A stretch of DNA of 64,000 nucleotides, taken from positions 62,001 to 126,000 of the forward strand of contig JAYMGJ010000089.1 of assembly GCA_037178675.1 (NCBI GenBank). The letters are read 5' to 3'. Below are positions 48,883 to 61,203 of the stretch, piece after piece. The notes under the pieces are model-generated. The model searched no databases, was not told the DNA's origin, and saw only the letters and a program-made list of their open reading frames with translations. Position 1 is the stretch's first letter. The number at the start of each line of letters is the position of its first letter. The DNA is from Scleroderma bovista (Eukaryota; Basidiomycota; Agaricomycetes; Boletales; Sclerodermataceae). Made by a program: the position numbers and the translations under genes.

Positions 48883-50649
48883 ATGGCCAGTCGCGTCCGA
48901 CAACGAAAGCACCACCAGGGCAGCATTGCGAGTGCAATGCCCGGCTTGTTGGACGCAATCGACAATAGCGACGATGGAGACACACTGAGCGGTCTTTCAG
49001 TCAATGACGACGCCCGCACCCTGTCTTTACCTGCGACAACTACCCATCGTTCTCCGTATCTCCATCCGACCCACCAGGCAACCGCCTCCACGTCTACATT
49101 CAACGCCCATCCCAATCCCCCACCAACTGCAGTGCCAGCCGCGTCGTCTACTTCACAGACGACCACAACACCGGGTACACCCCGCATCTCTGCATCGCGC
49201 AAGCCATCCTCCCTGCGCCATGTAGCCAACGCTGCGCCTTCTGAATCTTCTCAGAGCATCAAGCGCCGCCCCTCTCCCTCTGGTCGGGAAGGGAAGAGCA
49301 CCCGAAGTGGCCGCGAACAAAAAATCCGGACAACACCGCGTCTCCCTCACGGCAACGATGTTCCCGTTGCCCCCGCCACCACCATGTATTGGTCACGTGC
49401 TCCCGTATACGGCACACTCCCTATGCACAACATGCGCGCCCATACGGTGACTTTGGTGGACAATGTAGCATGGCTGTTTGGTGGTTGTGACGAAAAAGGC
49501 TGCTGGAAGGACGTGTACTGTTTCGACACAGGTCAGCACTACTCTCACCTTCCTGTATAATCGCGCGCCTGACCATTTGTCTATCAGAAACGATGCAGTG
49601 GTCGCATCCTGAGATGCTGGGCGACATCCCACCACCATGTCGTGCACACACAGCAACCCTCGTTGATAGAAAGATTGTTGTTTTTGGCGGCGGAGAAGGC
49701 CCTGTTTATTACGATACAACATACATACTAGACACAACCACCCGCAGGTGGTATGCTCCTGCATTCCCAGCACAATCCCAGCCACAGAAAAACGCCTCCA
49801 AACAGCAATCCTCGAATTCCCCATCAGCTCCAGATCCAGTACACCCTGCTCCTCGACGTGCTCACACAGCCGTGCTTTACATGGGCAAGATTCATATATT
49901 CGGTGGGGGAAATGGCTTGACGGCTCTCAACGACTTGTGGGTGTTGGACGTTTCCCGCTTGGATACGTCCATGCGTAGCGGTTCAAGTGGCAGCGGCCTA
50001 AAATGGAGTCTCATCGAGACCAGTGGCGAACCACCCGCACCAAGGGGTTACCACACGGCTAACCTTATCGGTAATGTCATGGTCATCGTCGGTGGAAGCG
50101 ATGGAAAAGAGTGTTTCTCGGATGTGTGGTGTCTGAATCTCGGTGCGTAAGACGACAACCTCTTCATTTAAGGTTATTAAATGTCGGAACCATTTAGATT
50201 CGCTTGTGTGGACGCGTGTAAACCTTTCCGTCTCTCATCGCCGACTATCGCATACCTCTACGCAGGTCGGGTCATACTTGTTCATCGTTGGGGGACACGA
50301 TGGCAATTCATACAGCTCCGAAATATTACTTTACAATCTTGGTAGGCATATTTCTCCCATACATAATCAAACTTGTTAATAATTGGACATAGTGAATCTC
50401 CAGTACGAGCCTCGTGCGGTCTGCGGGACACCTCCTTCCCCCCGAGGGTATCATGTCACTGTCGTTGCGGATAGCCGACTATTTCTCTTTGGAGGGGTGA
50501 GTAGCTATCTCTCTACGCTACCTTCGTTTCACTTTCGCTGACTCTTTCTGTAGTTCAACGGTCACGATGTATTCGATGATGTTTATATTCTCGATCTGGC
50601 AGGCGCAGCGTATCTACCTCAAGTAATGAGCTTCCGGATCGATGTCTGA
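48883..50649 (+). CDS. Kelch-repeat beta-propeller protein
   Basis: Five exons (48883-49531, 49588-50142, 50198-50341, 50393-50496, 50554-50649) give 515 residues. The first about 165 residues are Ser/Thr/Pro-rich and disordered. Kelch blades follow with the usual Gly-Gly and Tyr/Trp pattern: VAWLFGGCDEKGCWKDVYCF, RAHTATLVDRKIVVFGGG, RRAHTAVLYMGKIHIFGGG, RGYHTANLIGNVMVIVGGSD, SYLFIVGGHDGNSYSSEI and LFLFGGFNGHDVFDDVYI. Such proteins act as scaffolds in cell polarity (Tea1/Kel1-like) or as ubiquitin-ligase adaptors. There is no long coiled coil after the propeller, so a Tea1 role is unlikely. All introns are GT-AG. A spliced extension past 50649 was not found. Confidence 0.88.
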
Positions 50650-50987
50650 TGAGTTCATTGGTCATCTGGCTCGTTCTTCGGTTTGTACCATTTTGAGAGA
50701 TTTTTACGCAGGTATATATATCCACTGACGCTTTACATGTGCACGGCAGCTTTTCAAGTTCCCGTTTCGTTCTTACACTACTTGCGCACATGATATTGCA
50801 CCTCCCTGTTTGTTATACACTTGACACATACATACCCGTATGTTTTCACCACGGACATGCATAGCTGACACTCACATCGTGGTCGATTACCTTTTCTTCT
50901 CACTGAGATCTGGTAGTATGGTGACCATGAAGAAAGCGTAGTTTGCATGCACATCCCGTTGAAACCTGCTACAATGCACAGGCCCAA
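50650..50987. other. Short convergent spacer
   Basis: 338 bp between the convergent Kelch and METTL14 genes. No gene is seen; presumably both 3' UTRs. Confidence 0.5.
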
Positions 50988-52847
50988 TCACTGAAATCCC
51001 TCATAGGGTCCCTGGTTCCACTGATTCATGCCCATGCCATTCATAGCACCCATCATCCCCATCCCAGCGTTGCCCATGCCCATGCCCATACCTGTGCCCA
51101 TACCCATGCCCATACCATTCATCAACATCCCATCACTCATTCCCCCTTCCCACCCATCTGCACCCTCTGGACCGACCCACATAGGGCCATCGACATTCAT
51201 CCCCATCATGGGCATGTTTATGTTCCCCATTCCCATATTCATCCCCGCTACATTCATATTCATCCCCATTCCACCCCACCCGCTCATCTCCACTGGCATC
51301 CCTACACCCATCGGCATGCCCATGCCCATCATTGCGGGGACCATGACCTGGTTTGAGGTTTGACCCTGTGTGATAGGCGGCCGCCCATTGCGCGCAGCTC
51401 CAGGCACGCTCAATGGGACTCCTCCGCTCACACCGACACCAACACCGCCACTTACACCTCCCCCACCAGCCGTCAGTCCAGTCCGATTGGGTGATTTGGG
51501 CCGCAGTGTTTCGATTTCTGACGTATTTGGAAGGACGCATTTGCCGCTTCCTATAGAGGATAGTTGTTTGACTGCTTCCTCCCAGCTGTCCTTGTCCCAC
51601 CGTCGCACATTTTCAGGTAGGCATGAAGCGCGTTCGTGCACGAGTTCCTGCACACGGTCCTCTTCTCCATCAGCGAGTACAGTCACCCAACCTCGCCTTA
51701 ACGACGACCGCGCACGGCCGAAGATCTCGAGTCGGCGAGTTCCAAGGCAAAAGTTCTCAATGAGAGTGTACATCTCTGGGGGTTTGCGAGTGGGATCCTC
51801 GGGGTCACCTTCCCATATGATGACGTCCGTGTCTAACGGATGTGAGCACGCGCAAAATGTGATGACATGAAACTTGGGTCGCACCAACGTTGCAGTGTAC
51901 AAACCAGCTGTCTGTTGACCGTCGAACGGTGCCCTTGATGCCCATCAAGCAATGCTGTTTGGTCCGAGTGAGCAGGGACGTGGTGGGAGGGTCTGTCTAC
52001 CGGATTAAATAGACCTTGATGCCAGCCTGCAATAATCGTCTCAGGGGTACTCACGCCAGGTCCGCGATTGGAGTTCTTGTTCGTCTTTACCCAGACGACG
52101 TCTTCGCACCTCCTATAATTCCACTTGGCGAGGACTTCCCGACCGCGCTCCAAACCCTCGCCTGCGCCGCTTCCAACCCACATGAAGACGAACGATGGAT
52201 CTGCTGCGAGAGAGGGTATTGGGAGTTCCTGTAGCTCATCCCAGCCAAACGAAGAGCTGAATGGGGGATCGAGAAGAATGACATCGAATTTGTGAGGATG
52301 CAGTGAGGAGAGTTGCTGAAATGGAAGATATGAAGATGGTACAGCATGGTTGTCGACAGACTCCTTCTTGAGATTCAATAACCGCTGTTGTTTAGGGTAT
52401 CTGAGTGTACGCTGCGTGGTAAGGATAGGAGCTTGCGACTGGTGCATATACATACTCTTCGAAGCGCCGTTCTGGTTCTGCACCAAGCACCCAATTCTGG
52501 GGCCACTCTCCACCATCGACGTACCTCTGCGAGTAGTCGTTCCGTATAGTTTCTTCCTCCGGGACGTAGTTGGTGTAGCGCGCCAGTCTTGCGCGCTTAG
52601 CGGGTGGAAGGTCGGGTCGCTGAGGTCTGGGTTGCTGTATGTCCAGCAAAGGCGATGACGGTGGCGAGGGCAAAGGGGATGGAGCGGACGATGGGACCAG
52701 AGGCAGGTTCAAGAGATCGCTGGGCGGTGAGTGCATCGAGCGCAGTTGACGTCGATGGCTCCGTTGGGTGTGTCTTACCCTGGTTATCAGATTTGCATGT
52801 TCTGACAGTATATTCTGAGCTGAGCTGAGGGTCTCGGCGGTGGTCAT
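50988..52847 (-). CDS. METTL14: METTL14-like subunit of mRNA m6A methyltransferase
   Basis: METTL14 pairs with METTL3 to methylate adenosine in mRNA; METTL14 binds RNA and does not itself catalyse. Four exons (52847-52456, 52400-52055, 51996-51885, 51832-50988) give 564 residues. Family marks: [92 protein letters not shown] and [10 protein letters not shown]. Metazoan METTL14 has EPPL where this reads DPPF, closer to the catalytic DPPW of METTL3. The usual RGG tail is replaced by about 130 residues rich in Met and Gly, with runs of alternating G and M. The start codons of this gene and NOC2 are only 71 bp apart. Confidence 0.92.
51020..51340. repeat. Degenerate hexamer repeat coding the Met/Gly tail
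   Basis: Variants of cccatgcccat recur across about 320 bp on the plus strand and code for Gly-Met pairs on the minus strand. It also creates a spurious plus-strand Met/Pro/Ile frame, 51028-51363. Confidence 0.85.
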
Positions 52848-52918
52848 GGCTTGGTGTCGATGTTGACGACGAGGAGACTTGGAATGAGCGTGTTTCCTTT
52901 TCGAGATTTACACTCATC
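52848..52918. promoter_or_regulatory. 71-bp divergent promoter between METTL14 and NOC2
   Basis: The two start codons face away from each other with 71 bp between. No TATA box is seen. If both starts are right, transcription start sites and 5' UTRs must overlap or be very short, or one gene starts inside the other. Confidence 0.6.
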
Positions 52919-55616
52919 ATGGGTAAGGCAACGAAAAAGTCGACGCGGAAGTTCGCAGCCAGTGGACAACTAAAGAAGACTATCGAGAACAGACGAAAGC
53001 ACCAGCAAGTCAAGAAAAAGATACAGGGCAGACGCGGTGCAAATGGTAAACATAAGGGCAACCACAAGGAAGCAGTAGACAGCGATGCTGACAGTGAAGA
53101 TGAGCAACCCGAAAAGTCTAGCAACAAGGCAGGTTCAAAGTACGTGCGTATCTCCCGACCGGTGTGCTACGATGACCATTGTCCTCCAGAGTAAAGGGCA
53201 TGTCGGTCGATGATTTCCTCGGGGCCAAATTCATGGACGATTCAGACGACGAGGTATGCGCATTTTTCTATCGGGGAATGTACCGCTCAACAGCCATTCG
53301 TAGGGAACAGACGTGGAACATGCTGATTCTGATGAAGAGGATGGCGAGGACGAAGAAAGCATAGTTGATGGCCAGTCTTTTGCCTCTATCGACGATTTGG
53401 AAGGCGAGTGCACACTATCTTGTTTTGCAGCAAAGTATTGACACTTGACGCAGACGAAGGAACCGCGCACGCACTGGAGCTTTCCAAGCTTGCCGAAAAG
53501 GATCCAGAATTCTACAAATACCTCCAAGAACATGATCGCGAATTGTTGGAGTTCGATCTGAACGGACTTGATGAGGACGAGGAAGACGAAGACCAAAACG
53601 ATGAACAAGACGAAGATGTGGAAATGGACGGAGAGAAGTTGCCAGTTCTTACAAACGACATCCTGCGGGGATGGCAAAAGGCTCTACTTGAGGTGGGTGT
53701 GATATTCGAGGCAAGTGACTTCGGATGACACCTGAACAAGCATCGGTCCCTACGCGCACTGCGAAAACTCCTCATCGCGTTCCGATCGGCGGCACATATG
53801 AATGAGGAAGGTCAAGTCCTTGCATGGAGTATCGACAATTCGACAAGTACAGCACCCTTTGATTTTTTGCGTCGTTCATGCTGACCTCCGTCACAGTGTA
53901 TAGGAAACTGGTCTCCACGACTCTTCGATTTACCCCAATAGTATTAGAGCACCACATTCCATACAAAACCCTTCCAAACGGAAAGTTGTACGTGATTCGA
54001 GTGCCCTTGATAGACAATATCCGCTAAGGGTTATTTTCTTTCCATAGCAAGCCCCCTACGCAATCTCAGAAACAAAGAACTACGCAGAAGCTCATCCTGT
54101 CGTACTTCAATAACGTTATTCATCTCATTCCCCAGCTCACTGACAACGAGATGATACAACTCTCTCTAACAGAGAGCGCCAAGGTATTGCCGTACATTAT
54201 TACGAGTAGGAAGGCAGTCAAGTCATACCTGAAAGTGAGTGTCTGTACTCCTTCCTATCCTTTTGACTAAATGGTGACGCCCATTTAGAAATGCCTGGAA
54301 CTCTGGTCCACCGCTGAAGATGGCGTACGAATATCCGCCTTCTTGGCCATCAGAAAGCTGGCATCGTCGAATGACGGTGCGATTCTGGACGCCGTGCTCA
54401 AGGTTGGTCTGCATTTGTGTCTTCTAGCCTTGATTTACTAAACCTATGTAAACATAGAATACATATCTCGAACTCGTACGATCATCAAAATCTACCAATG
54501 TGCACAAGCTACCATCCGTAAATCTGATGAAAAATTCCGCTTCAGAACTGTTCTGCCTGGATCATGCAACAGCATACCAACATGCATTTGGGTATATACG
54601 ACAGCTCGCAATACATCTTCGGAACAGCCTGAAGACAAAAACAAAGGTAACTTCTTCACTTCACTCGAATTGCTCATGATGAACGTTTTGAACTTGATTG
54701 CAGGAAGCACATAAACTGGTCTACAACTGGCAATATGCCCATAGCATAGATTTCTGGTCGCTCGTATTGGCTCGAGCATGCAGTTTAGAGACGCAAATCC
54801 AGCGAGGCAAGGAAAGTGAACTAAAGCCTCTTATCTACCCCCTGGTACAAGTAAGCTTGGGCACTGTCAAGTACGTTGAAAAACCTCCTTTCTTCAGTTG
54901 CGCATTGACCATGTCGTCCAGACTAATATCGAATACACGTTCGTATCCGTTCCATTTCCATATCATTCGGTCGATGCTGCATTTGTCACGACACACAAAA
55001 ACCTTCATCCCGCTATCGCCATATATTGTCCCAATTATCACATCTTCGTTGGCGTTCAAGAAACCGAAACAATCAACGCTTCGACCCTTGGACTTCGAGA
55101 CCAACATCCGTACACCCGCGCAATACCTTAAAACCCGGATCTATATCGAGGGCCTCGTTGATGAAGGCGTTTTCATTCTTGCAGAATGGCTATCAAGTAC
55201 GCCTGTCCAAGGAAGTATTGCTTTTCCAGAGATCATCGTCCCTATTGTCGTCACCCTGCGCAAAGCCCTCAAAAGCGCGAAATCTGTGTCCAAAAATAGT
55301 CTAGGTAAGGAGATTGGGATAGTAAAGGGGTTAGTCGAACGTGCGGAAGAGAGCGCCAAATGGATGGAACAGCAACGAAAAGGTGTCGGGTTTGCACCAG
55401 GCCAGATGTCTGAGGTGGAGAGGTGGGAATCAGGGCTGAAAGTTGATGATTCGCCCCTGGCCAAGTATGTCAGAGTCCAACAAAAAGTGAGAGCAAAGCG
55501 AAGAAGTCTGCTTGATAAGGTGCGGTGTTCCCTAAATCCTGATTTACATGAATTGGGCTGATATTGGTTGCGTGGGATAGGCGGTCAGAGGGGAGAATGA
55601 AATCTTAGAGGATTAA
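52919..55616 (+). CDS. NOC2: NOC2, nucleolar ribosome-biogenesis factor
   Basis: Noc2 forms complexes with Noc1 and Noc3 that carry pre-60S ribosomal subunits from nucleolus to nucleoplasm. The start [20 protein letters not shown] is the family opening. Then come [15 protein letters not shown], an acidic stretch, [20 protein letters not shown], another acidic run, [58 protein letters not shown] and [17 protein letters not shown], the Noc2 HEAT-like core. Introns are short. The one at 53404-53453 must have a GC donor (G|gcgagt) to reach [13 protein letters not shown]. The 3' end is uncertain: without a last intron the frame stops at 55561; with an intron at 55520-55580 it ends GENEILED at 55616. 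Confidence 0.9.
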
Positions 55617-55779
55617 TTACTTGTTCAGGGTACTATACCATCGGCCCTTCCACTGTCAATTCATTTGTCGGAGGGAGGGGTTCGTCCACTTCACTTATAT
55701 GTGAAACTACATGTAAGGAATTAACTTGATTTAGCTACGCAACTACGACATATTTTCGAACTACGAAGCACTCGAGGGG

Positions 55780-56600
55780 CCCGGGCGTTGGCGAGGACGC
55801 CTACCGCGGACCTCGGGGTAAGTTATGGTCGGTACCGGGTAACTGGTATCGATCGTCCTGCGACCGGCAAGACCCACAAAGGGCACGGCGGACGTATGTC
55901 TTCCCGGCGCCAAGTGTTACAGCTGTGAACACTACCGGGTGAATTTCCATGAGGACGTCAGTAGCAATATAAAACGCTACCTTGATACGTTTGCATCTGA
56001 AGGTGCTCCCTGTGGAACGAACTTGGCATCATACATGATATTTTTCATGTGGTACGTCCAGACCACAAACGCTCCTCTGGCTGCGTTGCGTCCCAGGAGG
56101 TCGTGCCTAAATCACTTATCGAGATTACTGTGGTCAGGTACACTTGTAATTTCCATTCACCCCGTATTCTTGACGACTAATTTTAGATTGTATTGAATGG
56201 CAAATTTGACAGCAGCTTGGATGTAGGGGCATCCACACCAATTAAGAGTACACTTCCCTGCTCACAAGGGACCCCGAGAGATGTATTGAGATAACAAGCA
56301 CTCACGGCGCCGTTTTTGAATTCGAAGGTTTCGAAATTGGGGCCTTCCATCGAACCACGTATTGAAGGACGCCAATAACCATTCTTCCAGTTTTGAGTGA
56401 CTTCTGAACAATTTCCAGATAGGTTCGCAACCAGGATAACAAGCAGAAGCAGTAGGAGAAGGATAAATGAGAGGTTCAGAAACTCGGGCTTCAGGGCAAA
56501 CGTTGCAGCGTCCGGCCAGCAGGGATCACCGTATGTACAGAGGCACCCAGAGGCACCCAGAGGCCCCAGCGAACCCCCCTCCCCCCAAGGCAAAGACAGA
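55780..56600 (-). pseudogene. FAD-linked (berberine-bridge-like) oxidase, broken
   Basis: The first exon has a signal-anchor-like stretch (FILLLLLLLVILVANLSG), then the family pieces GAVSACYLNTSLGVPCEQGS and GVDAP. In a different frame follow IQAAVKFAIQYNLKLVVKNT, HDLLGRNAARGAFVVWTYHM and VFTAVTLGAGK. The flavin-binding domain is clear, but the frame shifts and residues are missing after GVDAP, and the protein is lost after about 55780. The His of NTGHD is made across a splice site. I read it as a decayed secreted oxidase gene. Confidence 0.6.
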
Positions 56601-56989
56601 CAGGACAGTGAAGCTGTTTAACATCACGAGTGACAGGATTCAGGTAGTCTCGCCGAGGCAGACCCAACGAGAAGGGAAGATAGCTGAACCGTTCCTTCAA
56701 AAGCCTTGGTGGGATTCAGTGTCATTCTTGGGGGCGTGTTATATATGTGGATTCCAGTGGATTCCCAGCCTGCCAGGTAGGCTAGCAGCCAAGCAAGTAC
56801 GCTCAAAACAAATTTGGTTTAGCAATATTGTCGTAAATCTCGTCTAGGCAGAGTGCTTGAACTTACACTCAATGTTATAAGTCAAGGACGGCATACTATA
56901 AGTCATCTGAACGTGCAACAAGCGGGCCGGGACAGTCTCTTGTACTTGACAGAGCCCTTTCATTGGCCCCCGAACGTCTAAGGGAGCGG
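56601..56989. other. Spacer without recognised gene
   Basis: Between two decayed minus-strand genes; nothing supported. 56540-56585 is a short repeat of cagaggcaccc units. Confidence 0.4.
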
Positions 56990-57350
56990 AATTGAAGGTG
57001 TCTTACAGCGTGTCCTTCCAAAACGGGGAGTGGCCCACTTACCTGCTCATTCCTTCTGTAGTTTTGCAGTTGTACAATATTCAGATGCGAGACTGTCGAA
57101 TAGATAGTGTCTCCGAGGTACATATTTCGGTGGGCCTGACGCCAGAGACTGCAGTCCAGGTGCTTTCGAAGGTGGAAATCTTGTCCGTGTCCCAGTGTCT
57201 TTCCATAATTATGGTGTGGAGGGTGTCCAAGGCCGCCCAAATGATGTTGATGAAGATACCCACCTTATGTAGTGTTGTATGGTTGTACTGAGATGTTTTG
57301 CTGCCCTGCCCAGCGACAGTTGGACCTGAACGACGCACTGCCACAGTCAA
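56990..57350 (-). pseudogene. Membrane-protein fragment, DUF6534-like
   Basis: The minus-strand translation TLHKVGIFINIIWAALDTLH and ESTWTAVSGVRPTEICT resembles one pair of transmembrane helices of the multi-copy mushroom DUF6534 membrane proteins. No start, no other helices and no convincing introns are seen. It lies just upstream of the Hsp70-like gene. The match rests on pattern only. Confidence 0.35.
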
Positions 57351-57420
57351 GCGTTGACGAGGGACGACGAGAGGCTTGAGGTGTTCTCATCAACGTTCAC
57401 GTTCATCACCGAGCCAGCCA

Positions 57421-60400
57421 TGGGATGCTGTGGAGAACCCGCCGTTGAGAAACCGAATGACCAGTACAACAACAGGGTGCATCCCTACGCACCCGGCGTG
57501 GTCAACCAACAACCTGGGCCTCACCCCGGCGCTCAGGTCTACGAAAAACCACCTCTACTCACTCCAACAGGACCTGTACCGCCAGCACCGATTCATTCCC
57601 CACCGTTGAACCCAAATGTGGCCGGCCAGGCTCCATGGAGTCCACTTCATCCTACTGGCTCACCACCTCCACCACAAGGCAGCATTCACCCTTCGCTGTC
57701 CCCCACGATGGGCGGCTCTACGATGTCTGGAATGCCACTGGTGCCAAACGCCGTGTACAACCCTCCCAACGGTCAGGCTTCACCCAACTTTGGCGGCTCG
57801 ACGACGTTCTCCCCGCCTCTCATGCAGCCCAATCCTGTACACTTGCCTCCACGTCACGCGTCGACGTCGCCTTCTCTCCCCAATGCAGCCATCGGTAATT
57901 TTTCGGAGTTCGGAAATGTTACAGTGAATGAAGGGAAAATGTCCATCTCTATCGACTTTGGTGCGCGCGAGTTCGTATGTAATCTATGGCACGGCCCCCT
58001 CACTTTCCGCTACAGGTACTACGTTTTCCGGTGTGGTAAGTATCACCAAACAAGAACACATTTCTGCCTATGATTCACTTGCCCTATGTCTGTCAGGCAT
58101 ACGCGTCGTCGCGGATACAGTCTGGGACTATCCAGCAGATCTTGCGCTGGCCCGGTTCAGTCGAGACGTTCCGCAAAGTTCCGACGTGTTTGCTGTACGA
58201 TGAACACGGTCAAGTAATGGCATGGGGGCTCGAGGCCAAGAATGCCAGTCCAATGCCCGGAACTCATCGTTGCGAATGGTGAGCATTCGAATGCACGTCT
58301 GCGATGCTGAGTGTGACTCGTATTTTGTATTGGATGTGATTGCACAGGTTCAAGCTGTTCCTCGAACCACGTGCCTTGCGGGATGAGAGTGCAGTGGACC
58401 CTCGTCTGCCTCAATTACCTGTAAGTCTGGTTTCCCAATTCCAGTGAAAACTTGATACGGAAAGCTGGTGCTCGTTGTTTCTTTTACTCGTCCGTGTTTT
58501 ATTCGCTCCCTTGGTCTGACTCGAGTTTTATGATAGCCAAGAAAAACTGCCATAAACTTGATAGTAGACTTCCTCTCTTGTCTGTGGGAGTATGCCAAAG
58601 AAGAGATTACGCGAGAGATCGGCGCCGTAGCAGATCTAAGTGCGTCGGTCACTCGCAGTATAGCCGTTGTTCACGTCACTGACCGATCTCTGCAACCTGT
58701 ATCGCAACTTCCGCTTTATCGACGGGTGTCTGCGTGACCCTTGTCCACTTGACCTACCTCAGACACTGCTGACGTGATCCTGACCTGTCCTGCGGCATGG
58801 GACGCAAAGGGTTCTGATATGATGCGCGCAGCAGCAATCGAGGCAGGGCTTGTTCAGTCTGCACATGCTCGCGACGTTAATTGGCGTGACCGCCTTCGGA
58901 TCATCACGTACGTCCTCACCCTCGTCCTCTTCGGCAACGTCCGCTAACGTCACGATCTTTCTTGGAAAATAGGGAGCCTGAGGCAGCTGCGGTGCACTGC
59001 GCACAATTGACGGACCTGCATAAGTTGAAGCCAAGTCAGAGCTTTATGATATGCGATGCTGGTGGTGGTACGGTCGTACGTCGGATTCGTCATGCCGTGA
59101 ACCAACTAATAACACACTTTCTGCCGACCAAATGAACAAACAATTCTGCCGCACACCCTAACGTGGTACACACGGCATCCGGAACCAATTGTCACCAAAA
59201 CAGGATCTAGCCATATACAAAATCATTGGTCAGATGGCAAACCTCGAGATCGCGGAGATGTGCGCGCGGTCGGGGGCCAATTGCGGCTCGCTCTTTCTCG
59301 ATCTGCGCTTCCGCGAGCTCGTCCGGACGCTGTTGGCCGATCATCCTGCCCACCTGGACGCGGCGAGTCTGGCGTATTTCATGCATTCGTTCAGTCAGTC
59401 AGATAAGTTGGCATTCAGGGGCGAGATCGATGACGGTGTGTACCTTTTTTTCTTCTGTGGAATTTTTTTTTGGTAAACGCTTTTTCGTTGTGGTCATATG
59501 TTCACATTTCGCCTTGGATGATTGGGTAGATACCTATTTCTACTTTACCTGTTTCAATGTGGAAGACCCCCATGATCCGACTGTGGGTCTCATTAATGGG
59601 GAGTTGGCTATACCCGGAAACTTGATCCGCCGGGAGGTATTCGACCCGGTTGTGAACCAGGTGCGTGCAGTGATATGAAGTCCGTACCTTGGCAGGTGAC
59701 TGAACATGTCCAACAGGTGCTCGACTTGATTGAGGAACAATCAAAAAGACTGGAGCAACGAATTGATGCACTGCTACTCGTGGGTGGGTTTGCTGGAAGT
59801 GAATACTTGTTCAAGAAGGTGGAGGTACGTCGCCTCGTTGAGACCTTGATAGGACCTAATTGTCCCTTGATCTGGTGGATGTGACATGCAACCGAACTAT
59901 GTCGCGATACGATATGAACGGACATGGGTATGATATCGCAAATAGGATCGATTCTCGAGTAGGATCAAAGTGATCGGACGGCCGTCCGATGCGGACACGG
60001 CCACACTACGAGGCGCTGCTCTTTACGGACTCTCGCGAAAGTTGGTCGTGTCGACAGTGATCGCACCACGGTCATATATCATGAAGGTGAGTGGTTCTGT
60101 ATGGACATCTAGCATCAAGCGCTGATTCGTTACCGCGGTAATACGTTGGGTCTCGTGCAATTTCCGGGGAATGCCTTGTGTTTCTTGTGCTTCTTGTGCT
60201 TCGGTGGCGTAATTGGTGTTGTGGCGCCAACAGGTCAAGCTTCCTGCCGAACCAGAAGACTGGATCAAGCGGCCTGCTTACATCAGGGAAAATGGCGCAA
60301 GCATCCCAATCTGCGAGAATCGGTATGGCATTTCGTTTTGCCCTTGTTTCATAGCTGATGGATGGTTGAACTGGGGATACAGATTGCAATACTTGGTTGT

Positions 60401-61069
60401 CAAAGGCGCCATTCTAAGAAAGGGGTGAGAGAACCTTATGGCATTTGCCGCCTTTCTTCGTTATCGTAAATACTGAGATGCGCATAGGCAGCGTGTGAAG
60501 ACCAAATTTTGGTACGCACTAGGGCCGCTGTTTTGGAGTGCTCGTTGATCTCCACCACTTCCATTCTACCCACAGCAAATTCTCACAGAGCGGCCAAGGT
60601 AAGCGAAATGACAAAGTTCTACGGCGCTAGGAGATTACCGACTCCTGCACAGATTGCAACTTCGTTGCCGTGCTGTATACCTCCGACACTGACAAGATCA
60701 TGCGATATACAGACGAGGCAAGTGCCAGCTCGCTACTTTTGGTCATGTGGCCCAGTTTTCGCTAACACCCGCCCTATTCTTGTTCCATTTGATATGCAGG
60801 GCGAAACGACGGAATTATGCAAGTGGACGGTTGATTTGAGCACGTTGCCCTCCTTCCGGCAGAATGCGAATATACCACAACCAAACGGGTTTTACACGGG
60901 TGAGTACGCACCACACGGGGCAGTCTTTGGAATTGAGGGGAGTGATGTGCTGATGTGGTCCATATCAGAGTTTGAACTCGGACTTGAGATGGACAGTGCT
61001 GAAGTGCGAGGTGTGCTGTTTTATGAGGGGCAAGAATGGAGTCGTGTCGTATTTGATTTCCTCAACTGA
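57421..61069 (+). CDS. HSPA12-like Hsp70 ATPase with proline-rich N-terminus
   Basis: Start at 57421. The first about 165 residues begin MGCCGEPAVEKP and are Pro/Gly/Ser-rich; MGCC could be lipid-modified (Gly myristoylation and Cys palmitoylation). The divergent Hsp70 ATPase follows: SISIDFGTTFSGVAYA (phosphate 1), DVILTCPAAWDAKG, RIITEPEAAAVHC, MICDAGGGTVDLAIY (phosphate 2), LLVGGFAGSEYLF (adenosine) and RGAALYGLSRK, then a short substrate-like domain ending RVVFDFLN. About fifteen introns keep frame. One at 60718-60799 is GC-AG (GAG|gcaagt) and one near 58640-58763 is long. HSPA12-like proteins are expanded in mushrooms; their clients are unknown. There is no EEVD tail and no ER signal. 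Confidence 0.85.
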
Positions 61070-61203
61070 ATGAGATATGGGTAGGGATATGATCTCACTT
61101 TGGACTAATAGGATTGGATTGGTATTATTGGCAGAAGCAATACCAGTGGGGAACGTGACCACAATGGTGACTGATTAACCGGGACCGCAGCGTGCAAACT
61201 ACT

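Noticed and set aside
48774..49229. 151-codon minus-strand frame
   Set aside because: It is antisense to the Ser/Thr/Pro-rich start of the Kelch protein, whose spliced frame is well supported.
51028..51363. Plus-strand frame rich in Met, Pro and Ile
   Set aside because: It is the reverse reading of the Met/Gly repeat of METTL14, which has clear family support on the minus strand.
52597..53127. 176-codon minus-strand frame across the METTL14/NOC2 start region
   Set aside because: It overlaps both supported first exons in the wrong frame and shows no motif.
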